Positions 26,501 through 34,514 of a stretch of 64,000 nt of DNA are shown one piece after another. The notes beneath the pieces were generated by a model. It did not search any database. It saw nothing but the letters and a program-made list of their open reading frames with translations, and had not been told where the DNA came from. The position numbers and the translations under genes are program-made. This DNA is from Streptomyces sp. F001 (GTDB taxonomy: Bacteria > Actinomycetota > Actinomycetes > Streptomycetales > Streptomycetaceae): positions 157,445 to 221,444 of the forward strand of contig NZ_QZWF01000011.1 of the NCBI RefSeq assembly GCF_004187715.1, read 5' to 3'. Numbering within the stretch: the stretch's first letter is position 1; each line of letters opens with the position of its first letter.

Positions 26501-27238
26501 GGTGAAGTCGTCGACCGCGCCCTTGAGCAGCGGATCCGGCCAGAACGACTTGCCGATGTAGCCGGCGGCCGTGGCCGAACTGGCCAGCAGATCCCGGGCC
26601 TTGATGCCGGTCTCGGCGGAGGAGACCGGCACGCCGTCGAGGTAGGTGGTGAGCCGGCGGGCGGAGCTGTCGAGGGTGACGGTGACGGTCCGCCACTCGT
26701 TCGCGGGAAGCATCGCGTAGCCGTTGACCTGTGCCTCCGCGTTCCCTCCGCCGGTGGTCGCGGCGGTGCGCAGCACCCCGTTTCCGCTGTAGGGGGTGGT
26801 GAAGAGGTACTTGGTGGTGTCGGTGCCCAGGTCGAAGATCCGCTGCCAGGACGACTTGTCGCCGCTCCACTTCACGCGCGCGGAGACCGTCAGGTCGGTT
26901 GCGGAGCCGACCGCTTCGCGGGGCAGACGGACGTACGCGCCGTCGGAGGTGGGCGCCCCGCCGGGCAGGTCCAGCGCCGAGCCGCCGTCCGCGCCGCCGA
27001 CCAGGGCGGCGGTGGAGCCGTTGACGAGAGAGCCGTCGAGCCCGTTGCCGGAGCTGTCGGTGACCTTCCCCGAGCTCAGGTCGTCGGCGTCGAAGGTGTA
27101 GTGCAGCTTCGGCGCCGGCAGTTCGGCGGCGGTCGCGGCCGGCACCGTCAGGCCCGTGGCCAGCAGGCCGGCGCCCAGTGCGGTGACGACCAGCGCGCGT
27201 GGGCCCGGGCGCGCCCGTCTTGCTCTCGATTGCACCAT
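23576..27238 (-). CDS. Secreted multi-domain glycosidase (LamG, clan GH-A catalytic domain, CBM35-like modules)
   Basis: 1220-residue exported enzyme. A Sec signal (RRARPGPRALVVTALGAGLLATGLTVP, cleavage after about residue 37) is followed by a LamG/concanavalin-like domain (about 40-245) and a catalytic region (about 350-700). The pattern FVPFNEPEGN (Glu 471, acid/base) and VNINEYAF (Glu 587, nucleophile) is that of retaining clan GH-A enzymes such as GH39. Three C-terminal beta-sandwich carbohydrate-binding-like domains follow (about 770-905, 935-1050 and 1060-1220, with YEAEDA and YEAQDA). ATG at 27238 has AGGAG upstream. The longer frame to 27340 translates the palindromes and lacks a signal peptide. 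Likely releases oligosaccharides for the neighbouring importer. Confidence 0.82.
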   Translation of the reverse strand: MVQSRARRARPGPRALVVTALGAGLLATGLTVPAATAAELPAPKLHYTFDADDLSSGKVTDSSGNGLDGSLVNGSTAALVGGADGGSALDLPGGAPTSDGAYVRLPREAVGSATDLTVSARVKWSGDKSSWQRIFDLGTDTTKYLFTTPYSGNGVLRTAATTGGGNAEAQVNGYAMLPANEWRTVTVTLDSSARRLTTYLDGVPVSSAETGIKARDLLASSATAAGYIGKSFWPDPLLKGAVDDFTVWHSALSSEQVADMAGNVPTLQQLSRTSFEARTTTGTAPSLPAAVRSSFSDGYDRDTPITWDAVPPEKYARTGTFTVAGTAAGRAVQATVTVVREGQLNVDLGSDTGKFHGGASGTLYGVYGPDVPTNNLIEGMGLRTVSTKAQDGPQHPGADALEVVKPLADSTNGDVYIYMTDIHRGFPYQWPGDTPEEKLKLYREKIDKQVDQVLKLPKEYQDNIVFVPFNEPEGNMFGTGEWSYNKVSWLNDPDDYFAAWDDFYQLIKSKMPEARIAGPNTSILYDQVKGFLIHTLAAGTLPDVITWHELSHPEAVRESVATYRAWEKDLFKGTDREGTQLPVNINEYAFNYHTSVPGQMIQWVSAIEESKVDADIAYWNIDGNLSDSAVQSGRGNGQWWLLNSYASMSGHTVKVTPPFPGENYTMQGVATLDEKKKQSRLIFGGSTGKGHITFDNVPKNLFGDRVHAWMREIEWSGQVGDNSGPKLLSEQNLKVGDDGKVVVDFGDGALPKLKESSAYEIVLSPAGKAAGTQSPPVRWQGSYEAEDAAHTGAGYSKNGPEGSPRDVSKFYTSGGYDVGGLRTGSDVELDFTVDVPEDGTYDLSVFANSLNTFDKVKEQGPANVFLSVDGKADSEQELYLPLGYKWVVWDHTDTKVKLTKGKHTLTLAAKSLDGKRATKGDAIVDRLTLSLPEASAGTQVYEGELAWLGGGARPVYDLPKPATTGSGAARLAKGQTATFWVYSPADREATLKVDALAGSGARLSVNGHDVLRLAKGRSSAAVSLSGGVNKVTMTGGSSTTLVDRLTVTPTEGALPERTYEAQDAELAGSAKLSPLSLATDGTAVTGIGGAPGNGNTATFHVTADRAGLYALRIRYSNPEQSEATHYNPDPLVRHADITVGGGKPQRVTFPHSFHENNFWELTVPVRLEKGDNAITFRSEELPNFDGETYASDTFPGVLLRSKYAPLIDRITVARFSAPRP

Positions 27239-27271
27239 CGGTTGCAGCTCCTGTGAGTCGATACGTGGTCT

Positions 27272-27287
27272 GTCGAACCGGTTCGAC
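27272..27287. promoter_or_regulatory. Palindromic operator copy 1 (secreted glycosidase promoter)
   Basis: GTCGAACCGGTTCGAC, a perfect 16-bp palindrome with a central CCGG, typical in size and symmetry of LacI-family operators. It lies 34 bp upstream of the secreted glycosidase start. Confidence 0.75.
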
Positions 27288-27307
27288 GCCGCTCGCTGCC
27301 GCCCTCT

Positions 27308-27323
27308 TTCGAACCGGTTCGAC
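27308..27323. promoter_or_regulatory. Palindromic operator copy 2 (secreted glycosidase promoter)
   Basis: TTCGAACCGGTTCGAC repeats the same 14-bp palindrome TCGAACCGGTTCGA as the site at 27272-27287. The centres are 36 bp apart, allowing cooperative binding or repression from both sides of a promoter. A smaller inverted repeat (GTTCG/CGAAC) follows at 27385-27400. Confidence 0.75.
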
Positions 27324-27502
27324 AACGAGGCCGCCGTCACTCTCCTTGCTGTGTGGCGCCATGGTGATACGCGACGCCGCCGACGTTCGAAATAGCGAAC
27401 GCCATGCGGGATTTCGCCTCGGCGAGGATGGCTTCACTCCGGGCGTGGCGTCAACACCCGTGACACACACCGGTCATGGCGTTCTTACGGAGAACGCGTA
27501 CG

Positions 27503-28576
27503 TCAGCCCGTGGGGGGCTGTTCCCCCGGGGCCGTGAGCAGCGTCAGATGGGCCAGATCTCCCGGTGGAGGCGTCGTCACCGACCACAGCGGGGCGGGGG
27601 TTCCGTCGGCGACCGCGGCAGGGGCGTCGGTCAGCCTCATCCGCTCGCGCAGCCGGCCGTAGAAGTCCATCCGCCCCAGCCGGACGGCCCGCAGTCGGTG
27701 CGGGGCGGCGTACACGCCGATCCAGTCCCCAGGGTTGAGTACCCCCCGCACCTGACCGTCGATGCTGACCGCGGCCTGTCCCGACCGTTCGAGCACGCGC
27801 AGGCCGATCGGCTCGTCGGGGGCCGTGACGACCGAGCGGTTGAACGCCATGTGCGGGGCGACCGGTGTGAAGACCAGGGCGTCCGCCCGGGGCGAGACGA
27901 CGGGTCCGCCGGCGGCGAAGCTGTAGGCGGTCGAGCCCGTGGGCGTGGCGACCAGCAGGGCGTCGGCGGAGTAGGACGCCAGGAGCCGACCGGAGACGTA
28001 GACACCGACCGACACCTGGCGGTCCCTGGAGAGCTTCTCCAGTACGACGTCGTTGAGCGCGGTGACGTTCAGGGGGATGCCCCACTCGGCGTCGACCTGG
28101 CAGTCGGGGAGCACCTGCGGAGACGGCAGGAGCGGCCCGCGGCCGTACTGCATCAGGGCCTCCATGCTCGCCGGCACTTGCAGACGGCAGGAGGCGCGCA
28201 GGGTGAGCAGCATACGGCTGTCGATCTGGAACCGGTCTTCCCGCACCGCGTCCAGCGCCGAGCGCACCGTGGCGGCGGAGACCTCCGTCAGGAAACCGAC
28301 CCTGCCCAGGTCGACCCCGAGGACCAGGGCGTCGTGCTCGGCGGCCAGCCGGGCGCCGCGCAGAAAAGTGCCGTCGCCGCCCAGGGTGACGATGAGGTCG
28401 GGATCGCCCGCGGCTTCGACCTCCTCCTGGGCACTGCGCCGCCGTCCCTCGTCCCAGACATCGATGTCCGTGCACCGTACGGCGTGCTCCTCGCACCACG
28501 CCCGGACCGCCCGGGCCGCCTCCACGGCCTCCGCACGCCCACCGTGCACGACCAGGCCGAGCCGGCTCACCGTCAT
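27503..28576 (-). CDS. NAD kinase (NAD(+)/NADH kinase family)
   Basis: 357-residue kinase that phosphorylates NAD to NADP. Conserved motifs: LIVTLGGDGTFLRGAR (GGDG, about residues 66-69), GVDLGRVGFLTE, ALNDVVLEK and ATPTGSTAYSFAAGGPVVSP. It is longer than many NAD kinases, mainly through a C-terminal tail of low complexity. GGAGG lies 5 bp before the ATG. Streptomycetes commonly carry more than one NAD kinase; whether this is the main one cannot be told here. Confidence 0.9.
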   Translation of the reverse strand: MTVSRLGLVVHGGRAEAVEAARAVRAWCEEHAVRCTDIDVWDEGRRRSAQEEVEAAGDPDLIVTLGGDGTFLRGARLAAEHDALVLGVDLGRVGFLTEVSAATVRSALDAVREDRFQIDSRMLLTLRASCRLQVPASMEALMQYGRGPLLPSPQVLPDCQVDAEWGIPLNVTALNDVVLEKLSRDRQVSVGVYVSGRLLASYSADALLVATPTGSTAYSFAAGGPVVSPRADALVFTPVAPHMAFNRSVVTAPDEPIGLRVLERSGQAAVSIDGQVRGVLNPGDWIGVYAAPHRLRAVRLGRMDFYGRLRERMRLTDAPAAVADGTPAPLWSVTTPPPGDLAHLTLLTAPGEQPPTG

Positions 28577-28759
28577 CTCTGCCTCCTCGACGTCACGTCA
28601 CTCGCTCGGGCACGGGGACGTCACATCGAGTCGATCACAACATCGCACTCCATGCGCGGTCGTGCGGCACATGGATGCCCTCTCCGGGGGACCTGCCGTC
28701 ATCCTCCGTTCATACGACCTTTGTTGTGACATGTACTGACTAAGTCGAAGAATGGCGCC

Positions 28760-29002
28760 ATGAGCGAATCCGAGCAGCCCCACCACCATCACGGCGCCCG
28801 CGGCATCGTCGAGCGGATCACCGAGCACCACGAGCAGGCCGTAAGGCGCCGCGAGGAGGAGGCCCTCGCCGAGGCCGCCGGGAGCGCCGCTTTCGATCTC
28901 GGCGCCGACATCGCGCTGCCCACGGCGGGGCACGGCCCCGTGGGCTACGACATCGAAGCAGACCTCGGCACCGACAAGGAGCCCCCGGAGCTCCGTTCCT
29001 AG
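28760..29002 (+). CDS. Small hypothetical protein, His-rich N-terminus
   Basis: 80 residues: MSESEQPHHHHGARGIVER, a charged helical segment (about 17-45, rich in Glu, Arg and His), then a Gly/Asp-rich tail ending LGTDKEPPELRS. No signal peptide or membrane segment. It is divergent from the NAD kinase gene and convergent with dps, from which it is separated by a terminator-like hairpin. Ribosome-binding site is weak. No family recognised. Confidence 0.6.
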   Translation: MSESEQPHHHHGARGIVERITEHHEQAVRRREEEALAEAAGSAAFDLGADIALPTAGHGPVGYDIEADLGTDKEPPELRS

Positions 29003-29005
29003 GGG

Positions 29006-29021
29006 CTCCTCAAGGGAGGAG
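29006..29021. terminator. Short bidirectional hairpin between the 80-residue ORF and dps
   Basis: CTCCTC-AAGG-GAGGAG, a perfect 6-bp stem with a 4-base loop in the 29-bp gap between convergent genes. Confidence 0.5.
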
Positions 29022-29031
29022 GGGCGGCCGG

Positions 29032-29607
29032 TCAGGCACGGACCAGGGGTGTGTCGACCAGGTGCTCGGCCAGGAACCACGCCTGCAGTTCGCCGGTCCG
29101 GATCACCTGGGAGACCAGCAGGTCGTTGGTGCCGTCGTCGCCCAGCTCGCCGGTGCGGGACGCCGCGTCATGGACGTCCGCGAGGATCGTCTCGTGGGCC
29201 TCCAGCAGCCGGGACAGCATGGCGGGCACCTCCTCCACGCCGTCCGGCGGGCGCGGAATCGACGTGATCTCCGCGACGTGCCGGGGATCTCCCACCGCGA
29301 CACCGCCGAGGGTCTGGACCCGCTCGGCGAGGGCGTCGACGAGGGCGAGCTGTTCCCCCGCGTGCTTGTCCAGCACCAGGTGCAGTTGGTAGAAGGTCGC
29401 CCCGCGCATCAGCCAGTGGTGCTTCTTGTACAGGCCGTAGAGGATCTGCGTGTCCGCCAGGACCTTGTTCAGCCGCTGGCAGGAGTACATGCGTGTCTCG
29501 TAGGACAGGCCGAGCGGGAACTGCTTGACGGTTCCGAACTCCTGGATGATCTCGCCCTTCTGATGCAGCCACGGCTGGCTGCTCACGTGCGGGGAGCTGG
29601 TGGTCAT
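29032..29607 (-). CDS. dps: Dps-family DNA-binding ferritin-like protein
   Basis: 191-residue mini-ferritin that sequesters iron and protects DNA during stress. The ferroxidase region is recognisable: LYGLYKKHHWLMRG (His ligand), FYQLHLVLDKHAGEQLALVDALAERV (acidic ligands) and the later DDGTNDLLVSQVIRTGELQAWFLAEHL. N- and C-terminal tails are present as in Streptomyces Dps proteins. ATG at 29607 has AGGAGG upstream. Same strand as two hydrolase genes. Confidence 0.9.
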   Translation of the reverse strand: MTTSSPHVSSQPWLHQKGEIIQEFGTVKQFPLGLSYETRMYSCQRLNKVLADTQILYGLYKKHHWLMRGATFYQLHLVLDKHAGEQLALVDALAERVQTLGGVAVGDPRHVAEITSIPRPPDGVEEVPAMLSRLLEAHETILADVHDAASRTGELGDDGTNDLLVSQVIRTGELQAWFLAEHLVDTPLVRA

Positions 29608-29702
29608 GGGTCCGCCTCCTGCGGTTCGGGGATTCGTCGTACGTCGGTGGCCGTGCGGACGTGATCGGCGATCGCGTCCGCACGGCCAGGGGTGGCGCGC
29701 GG

Positions 29703-30422
29703 TCAGCTCGTCGCGCGCACCGCGTCGAGGATCACGTCGGCGGTCTTCTTCGGCTGGGAGACCGCGACGGCGTGCGAGGCGCCCTCGATCTCGACGACGG
29801 TGGCCCCGGCCCGCTTCGCGCCGAAGCGCTGGACCTCGGCGTCGATGGCCTGGTCGGCACCGGCCACGACCGCCCAGGACGGCTTGGTCTTCCACGCCGC
29901 CGCAGCCGCCGTCTCGGTGAAGGCCGAGGCGGCGAGCGGACGCTGCGCCACCGCGAGCACCTTGGTGACCGCCTCGGGGACGTCGGCCGCGAAGATGCCG
30001 GGGAACGCCTCGGGGGTGATGGTGACCTCGACGGCCGGGTCCGCGCCCTCGACGGGGTACGTGGCCTGCTTGAGGTTGCTGACCAGCGGTGAGTCGGGGA
30101 ACCGGCCCTGCAGCTCGCCGAGGCTCTCGTCCTCCTCCAGGACGTAGGCCGCGACGTAGACCAGCCCGACGACGTTCTCCGTGACACCGGCCACGGTGAT
30201 CAGCGCACCGCCGTAGGAGTGGCCGACCAGGACGACGGGCCCGTCGATCTGGGCGGCGACGGAGGCGATATAGGCGGCGTCGGACGCCAGGCCCCGCAGC
30301 GGGTTGGGCGGAGCCACCACGGGAACGCCCTCCTTCTGCAGTTCCTCGATGACCCCGGTCCAGCTCGCCGCGTCGGCGAACGCGCCGTGGACGAGGACCA
30401 CCGTGGGTGTGGACGTGCTCAT
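29703..30422 (-). CDS. Alpha/beta-fold hydrolase
   Basis: 239-residue hydrolase. VVLVHGAFADAASW carries the oxyanion-hole HG, VLVGHSYGGALI the nucleophilic Ser (near residue 76), and GASHAVAVSQP the catalytic His near residue 215. It resembles EstC/salicylate-esterase-like proteins often annotated as stress-associated hydrolases. Substrate unknown. It lies between dps and a second hydrolase, same strand, with short gaps, so co-expression is likely. Confidence 0.85.
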   Translation of the reverse strand: MSTSTPTVVLVHGAFADAASWTGVIEELQKEGVPVVAPPNPLRGLASDAAYIASVAAQIDGPVVLVGHSYGGALITVAGVTENVVGLVYVAAYVLEEDESLGELQGRFPDSPLVSNLKQATYPVEGADPAVEVTITPEAFPGIFAADVPEAVTKVLAVAQRPLAASAFTETAAAAAWKTKPSWAVVAGADQAIDAEVQRFGAKRAGATVVEIEGASHAVAVSQPKKTADVILDAVRATS

Positions 30423-30457
30423 GTCTGTGTCTCCTCGGATGCTCGGAACGGCCGGCT

Positions 30458-31429
30458 TCAGGCCGTGTGCAGCGCGGCGCGCAGGGTGGTGACGGCCATG
30501 GTGATGGCGGCTTCGGCGGCGTGGGTCCCGCGCAGGGCGTTGAGCATCACGAAGTCGTGGATGATGCCCTGGAAGCGCACCGCGGTGACCGGGACGCCGG
30601 CCTCGCGCAGCTTGTTCGCGTACGCCTCGCCCTCGTCCCGCAGCACGTCCGCCTCGCCGGTGATGACCAGGGCCGGGGGCAGGCCCGTGAGCTGGTCGGT
30701 GGTGGCGCGCAGCGGCGACGCGGTGATCTGGGCGCGCTCGCTCTCGTCGGTCGTGTACTGGTCCCAGAACCACTGCATGCCGTCGCGGCGCAGGAAGTAG
30801 CCTTCTGCGAACTGGTGGTACGAACCGGTGTCGAAGGCGGCGTCCGTGACCGGGTAGAACAGCACCTGCTGCACCAGCGGGACGTCACCGCGCTCCTTGG
30901 CCATCAGGGTCAGCGCGGCGGTCATGTTGCCGCCCACGGAGTCGCCGGCGACGGCCAGCCGGGAGCCGTCGAGCCCCTTGCTCGCACCCTGCCGGACGAC
31001 CCACTGGGCGACGGCGTAGTTCTGCTCGATGGCGACGGGGTAGCGGGCCTCGGGAGAGAGGTCGTATTCGGGGAAGACCACGGCGGCGTCGGCGCCGACG
31101 GCGAGTTCCCGGACCAGGCGGTCATGGGTGTGGGCGTTGCCGAACACCCAGCCCGCGCCGTGGATGTAGAGGATCACCGGCAGGGTGTCCGCGGCGCCGG
31201 CGGGCTTGACGATGCGGGCCCGGACGCTGCCCGTCGGACCGCCCTCGACGGTGATCCACTCCTCGTCGGTCTCCGGCTTCTCGATCGGGCCGGACTGCAC
31301 CTCGTCGACGGCCTTGCGCCCCTCCGCCGGGGGCAGGTCGAACAGGTACGGGGGGTTGGCTGTGGCCTCCGCGAAGGCGGCTGCCGCGGGTTCCAGTACC
31401 GGCTGGACCGGCTCGACGGCATCGGACAT
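30458..31429 (-). CDS. Alpha/beta hydrolase of the hormone-sensitive lipase family
   Basis: 323-residue esterase/lipase. YIHGAGWVFG is the HGGG-type oxyanion motif, VAGDSVGGNM holds the nucleophile Ser, GEADVLRDEG the catalytic Asp and IIHDFVML the catalytic His. No signal peptide. ATG at 31429. First gene of a minus-strand group with the smaller hydrolase and dps, and divergent from the amidohydrolase gene. Natural substrate unknown. Confidence 0.87.
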   Translation of the reverse strand: MSDAVEPVQPVLEPAAAAFAEATANPPYLFDLPPAEGRKAVDEVQSGPIEKPETDEEWITVEGGPTGSVRARIVKPAGAADTLPVILYIHGAGWVFGNAHTHDRLVRELAVGADAAVVFPEYDLSPEARYPVAIEQNYAVAQWVVRQGASKGLDGSRLAVAGDSVGGNMTAALTLMAKERGDVPLVQQVLFYPVTDAAFDTGSYHQFAEGYFLRRDGMQWFWDQYTTDESERAQITASPLRATTDQLTGLPPALVITGEADVLRDEGEAYANKLREAGVPVTAVRFQGIIHDFVMLNALRGTHAAEAAITMAVTTLRAALHTA

Positions 31430-31769
31430 GTGTGTGTCTCCTGGTGTCTCGTGCGCTACGCCGGGCTTTCCGGCGGGAAACGACCCCGGGCCGTGCGCAG
31501 AGCACCCCGGTGCCGCCGCTCGCCACGCTAAATCCGCCGGGCGGTGGGGAATTGTCCGCCAGCGCACCACGGCTGGTCCCACAACGCACGGAAATCCTTC
31601 CGCCGGTCCGGGTAACGGCGGTGAGGGGGACTTGAGGGGGACGGCCTGTGCGCTCTGAGGACGAATCGAGTGCACGGACAGGACACAGAAGTCCCTTTTT
31701 CCGGGGCAGGCTGAGTGCCGGTGGGAAACCGAATTCCTACGTCCCCAAGTTCTTACATTCCCAAGGGAG
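31430..31769. other. Divergent intergenic region, 340 bp
   Basis: Holds the promoters of the lipase-family hydrolase (left) and the amidohydrolase (right). The right half is less G+C-rich. A direct repeat GAGGGGGACTT / GAGGGGGACGG occurs near 31622-31642. No convincing operator palindrome, RNA gene or small ORF was found. Confidence 0.5.
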
Positions 31770-33668
31770 TTGCGAAAGGTGTCACCCATACCCGTCGGCG
31801 GGCTGGTTCCCCGAGCCGTCGACGATGCCGCGGAACTCGTGGTCCGCAACGCGAAGATCCACACCGGTGACCCGCACCGCCCGCAGGCCGAGGCGCTCGC
31901 CGTGCGCGCCGGCGTCATCACGGTCGTCGGGGACGACAAGGACATGGCCCCGCACATCGGCCCGGCCACGAAGGTGGTCGACGCACTCGGCCGCCGGATG
32001 GTGCCCGGCCTCAACGACGCCCACCTGCATGTGATCCGGGGCGGCCTGAACTACGTACTGGAACTGCGCTGGGACGGCGTTCCCACGCTGCGGCAGGGCC
32101 TGGCGATGCTGCGTGAGCAGGCGGCCCGGACCCCGAAGGGCCAGTGGGTGCGGGTGGTGGGCGGCTGGTCGGCCGAGCAGTTCACCGAACGGCGGCTGCC
32201 GACCGTCGCCGAACTGAACGCCGCAGCCCCGGACACGCCCGTGTTCGTCCTGCACCTGTACCAGTCGGCCGTGCTCAACCGGGCGGCGCTCAAGGCGGCC
32301 GGATTCACGAAGGACACCCCCGATCCCAAGGGCGGCCAGATCGTGCGCGGCCGGGACGGGGAGCCGACGGGCATGCTGCTGGCCGCGCCCAGCGCGCTCA
32401 TCCTGTACTCGACGCTGGCCAAGGCGCCGGTGCTGGACGGCGAGCACCGGAAGACCTCGACCCGGCATTTCCTGCGCGAACTCAACCGGTTCGGACTGAC
32501 CTCGGCCATCGACGCCGCCGGCGGATTCCAGAACTTCCCCGACAACTACAGCACCGTCATCGAACTGGCCGAGGCCGGCGAGTTGTCGCTGCGTATCGCC
32601 TATCACCTTTTCCCGCAGACGCCCGGCCAGGAGATCGACGACCTCGCCCGCTGGATCGAAATGGCCCGCCCCGAGGACGGGGACGCATGGCTGCGCCTCA
32701 ACGGCGCGGGCGAGAACCTCACCTGGGCGGCAGCGGATTTCGAGAACTTCACGCAGCCCCGTCCGGAACTCACCCCCGACTACGAGGCGGAGTTCGAGAA
32801 GGCGGTACGCCTCCTCATGGAGAACGGCTGGGGATTCCGGCTGCACGCCACGTATGACGAGACCATTCGCCGCGATCTCGCGGTCTTCGAGAAGCTCGCC
32901 GCGGAAGGGCTTTTCCCGGCCGGAAACCGCTGGCTCTTCGACCACGCGGAAACCGTGTCCGCGGACAGCCTCGACCGTATCGCCGCGCTCGGCGGGGCGA
33001 TGTCCGTGCAGAACCGGCTGTCCTTCCAGGGCGAGGCGTTCCTGCGCCGCTACGGACCCGGCGCCGCCGCGGACGCCCCGCCGATCCGGGCCATGCTGGA
33101 GCGCGGACTGACCGTCGGCGGCGGCACGGACGCCACCCGGGTCTCCACGTACAACCCGTGGGTGGCCCTGCACTGGCTGGTCAGCGGCCGCACCGCCGGC
33201 GATCTCGCCCTGCGTCCGCCGGAGAACCGCGTCGACCGGCAGACCGCACTGGCGATGTTCACCCGCGCGGGCGCCGCGCTGACCGGCGAGGAGGACGTCA
33301 AGGGCGTCCTGCGCCCCGGCTGCTACGCCGACCTGGCGGTCCTGTCGGACGACTACTTCACGGTCGCGGAGCCGGACATCGCGCACATCGAGTCCCTGCT
33401 GACGGTCACCGGCGGGCGGATCGTGTACGCCGCCGCCGAGTACGAGGGCCTCGACGAGGAACTGCCTCCCGTCAGCCCCGAGTGGAGCCCCGTGGCCCAC
33501 TTCGGCGGCTACCAGGCCACCCCCGGGACGGGGACGACCGGCGCCCGCCAGGCCGAACTGCTCGGCGAGGCGATCGCCGAGTCGGAGCGGCACCGTCAGT
33601 GGCGCGCCCGGCGCGGCCTCACCCCCGAGACCGCCGTCCCGCCGACGGATCCCTGCTTCGTTCTCTGA
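31770..33668 (+). CDS. Amidohydrolase family protein (YtcJ-like)
   Basis: About 630-residue metal-dependent hydrolase. PGLNDAHLHV gives the HxH metal site near residue 85, FDHAETV and GGGTDATRVSTYNPW supply further metal and active-site residues, and LRPGCYADLAVLSDDYF is the usual C-terminal small-domain segment. Substrate unknown; relatives act on imidic or amide bonds. The listed start is TTG; GTG at 31779 (MSPIPVGG) lies about 9 bp after AAGGGAG and may be the true start. It heads a plus-strand run with an isochorismatase-like hydrolase, DoxX and DUF1275. Confidence 0.87.
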   Translation: MRKVSPIPVGGLVPRAVDDAAELVVRNAKIHTGDPHRPQAEALAVRAGVITVVGDDKDMAPHIGPATKVVDALGRRMVPGLNDAHLHVIRGGLNYVLELRWDGVPTLRQGLAMLREQAARTPKGQWVRVVGGWSAEQFTERRLPTVAELNAAAPDTPVFVLHLYQSAVLNRAALKAAGFTKDTPDPKGGQIVRGRDGEPTGMLLAAPSALILYSTLAKAPVLDGEHRKTSTRHFLRELNRFGLTSAIDAAGGFQNFPDNYSTVIELAEAGELSLRIAYHLFPQTPGQEIDDLARWIEMARPEDGDAWLRLNGAGENLTWAAADFENFTQPRPELTPDYEAEFEKAVRLLMENGWGFRLHATYDETIRRDLAVFEKLAAEGLFPAGNRWLFDHAETVSADSLDRIAALGGAMSVQNRLSFQGEAFLRRYGPGAAADAPPIRAMLERGLTVGGGTDATRVSTYNPWVALHWLVSGRTAGDLALRPPENRVDRQTALAMFTRAGAALTGEEDVKGVLRPGCYADLAVLSDDYFTVAEPDIAHIESLLTVTGGRIVYAAAEYEGLDEELPPVSPEWSPVAHFGGYQATPGTGTTGARQAELLGEAIAESERHRQWRARRGLTPETAVPPTDPCFVL

Positions 33669-33809
33669 CTCCTGCGAACTCCCGGCAGGGGCCGGGCACT
33701 TGGGCCGCCCCGGCCGGGACACCACCCCGAGCTCCGTCCACCGGACGGTTCTTCAACGCGGCGCGGGCAGCCGTCCGCACCGGCACTCACACCGAAAGGC
33801 TCACTTCTC

Positions 33810-34472
33810 ATGGTCGACATCGCCGAGGTCACCGCGGCTCCCAGCCCCGACCTGCTGACCCCCGACAACTGCGCGGTGCTGTTCGTGGACCACCAGCCGC
33901 AGATGTTCTTCGGCACCGGCAGCGGCGACCGCTCCGCGATCATCAACTCCACCGTGGGCCTGGCCAAGGCCGCCAGGACGTTCGACGTCCCGGTCGTGCT
34001 GAGCACCGTGGCCGCCGAGTCCTTCTCCGGCCCGATCATGCCCCAGCTGGCCGCGGTCTTCCCCGACCAGAAGATCATCGACCGTTCCACCATGAACGCC
34101 TGGGAGGACGTCGCCTTCGTCGAGGCCGTCAAGGCGACCGGGCGCAAGAAGCTCGTCATCGCCGGCCTGTGGACCGAGGTCTGCGTCGTCCTGCCCACGC
34201 TGTCCGCGATCGCCCAGGGCTACGAGGTGTACGTGGTCACCGACGCGTCCGGCGGTGTCAGCCCGCAGGCCCACGAGCACGCCGTGCAGCGCATGATCCA
34301 GGGCGGTGCGATACCGGTGACGTGGGTGCAGGTGCTGCTGGAGCTCCAGCGGGACTGGGCCCGTACGGAGACTTACGGGCCCGTCACCGACGTGGTGAAG
34401 GAGCACGGCGGGGCGTACGGCCTCGGCATCGTCTACGCCCAGGCCGTCATCGGCGCCCACGCCGCCGGCTGA
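33810..34472 (+). CDS. Isochorismatase-family cysteine hydrolase (YcaC-like)
   Basis: 220-residue cytosolic hydrolase. VLFVDHQPQMFF supplies the catalytic Asp and LVIAGLWTEVCVVLPTL the nucleophilic Cys with the cis-peptide region before it. The KIIDRSTMNAWED segment matches the YcaC subgroup, whose substrates are unresolved. The start at 33810 follows GAAAGG. Lies 141 bp after the amidohydrolase and 42 bp before DoxX; successive hydrolases suggest a small catabolic or detoxification pathway. Confidence 0.85.
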   Translation: MVDIAEVTAAPSPDLLTPDNCAVLFVDHQPQMFFGTGSGDRSAIINSTVGLAKAARTFDVPVVLSTVAAESFSGPIMPQLAAVFPDQKIIDRSTMNAWEDVAFVEAVKATGRKKLVIAGLWTEVCVVLPTLSAIAQGYEVYVVTDASGGVSPQAHEHAVQRMIQGGAIPVTWVQVLLELQRDWARTETYGPVTDVVKEHGGAYGLGIVYAQAVIGAHAAG

Positions 34473-34514
34473 CGCACGGCACACGACGGAACGTCAGGAA
34501 CAGGCAGGAACACG

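Noticed and set aside
27239..27340. N-terminal extension of the secreted glycosidase (start at 27340)
   Set aside because: It translates the two palindromes (giving SNRFE and SNRFD) and would bury the signal peptide. ATG 27238 has a good ribosome-binding site.
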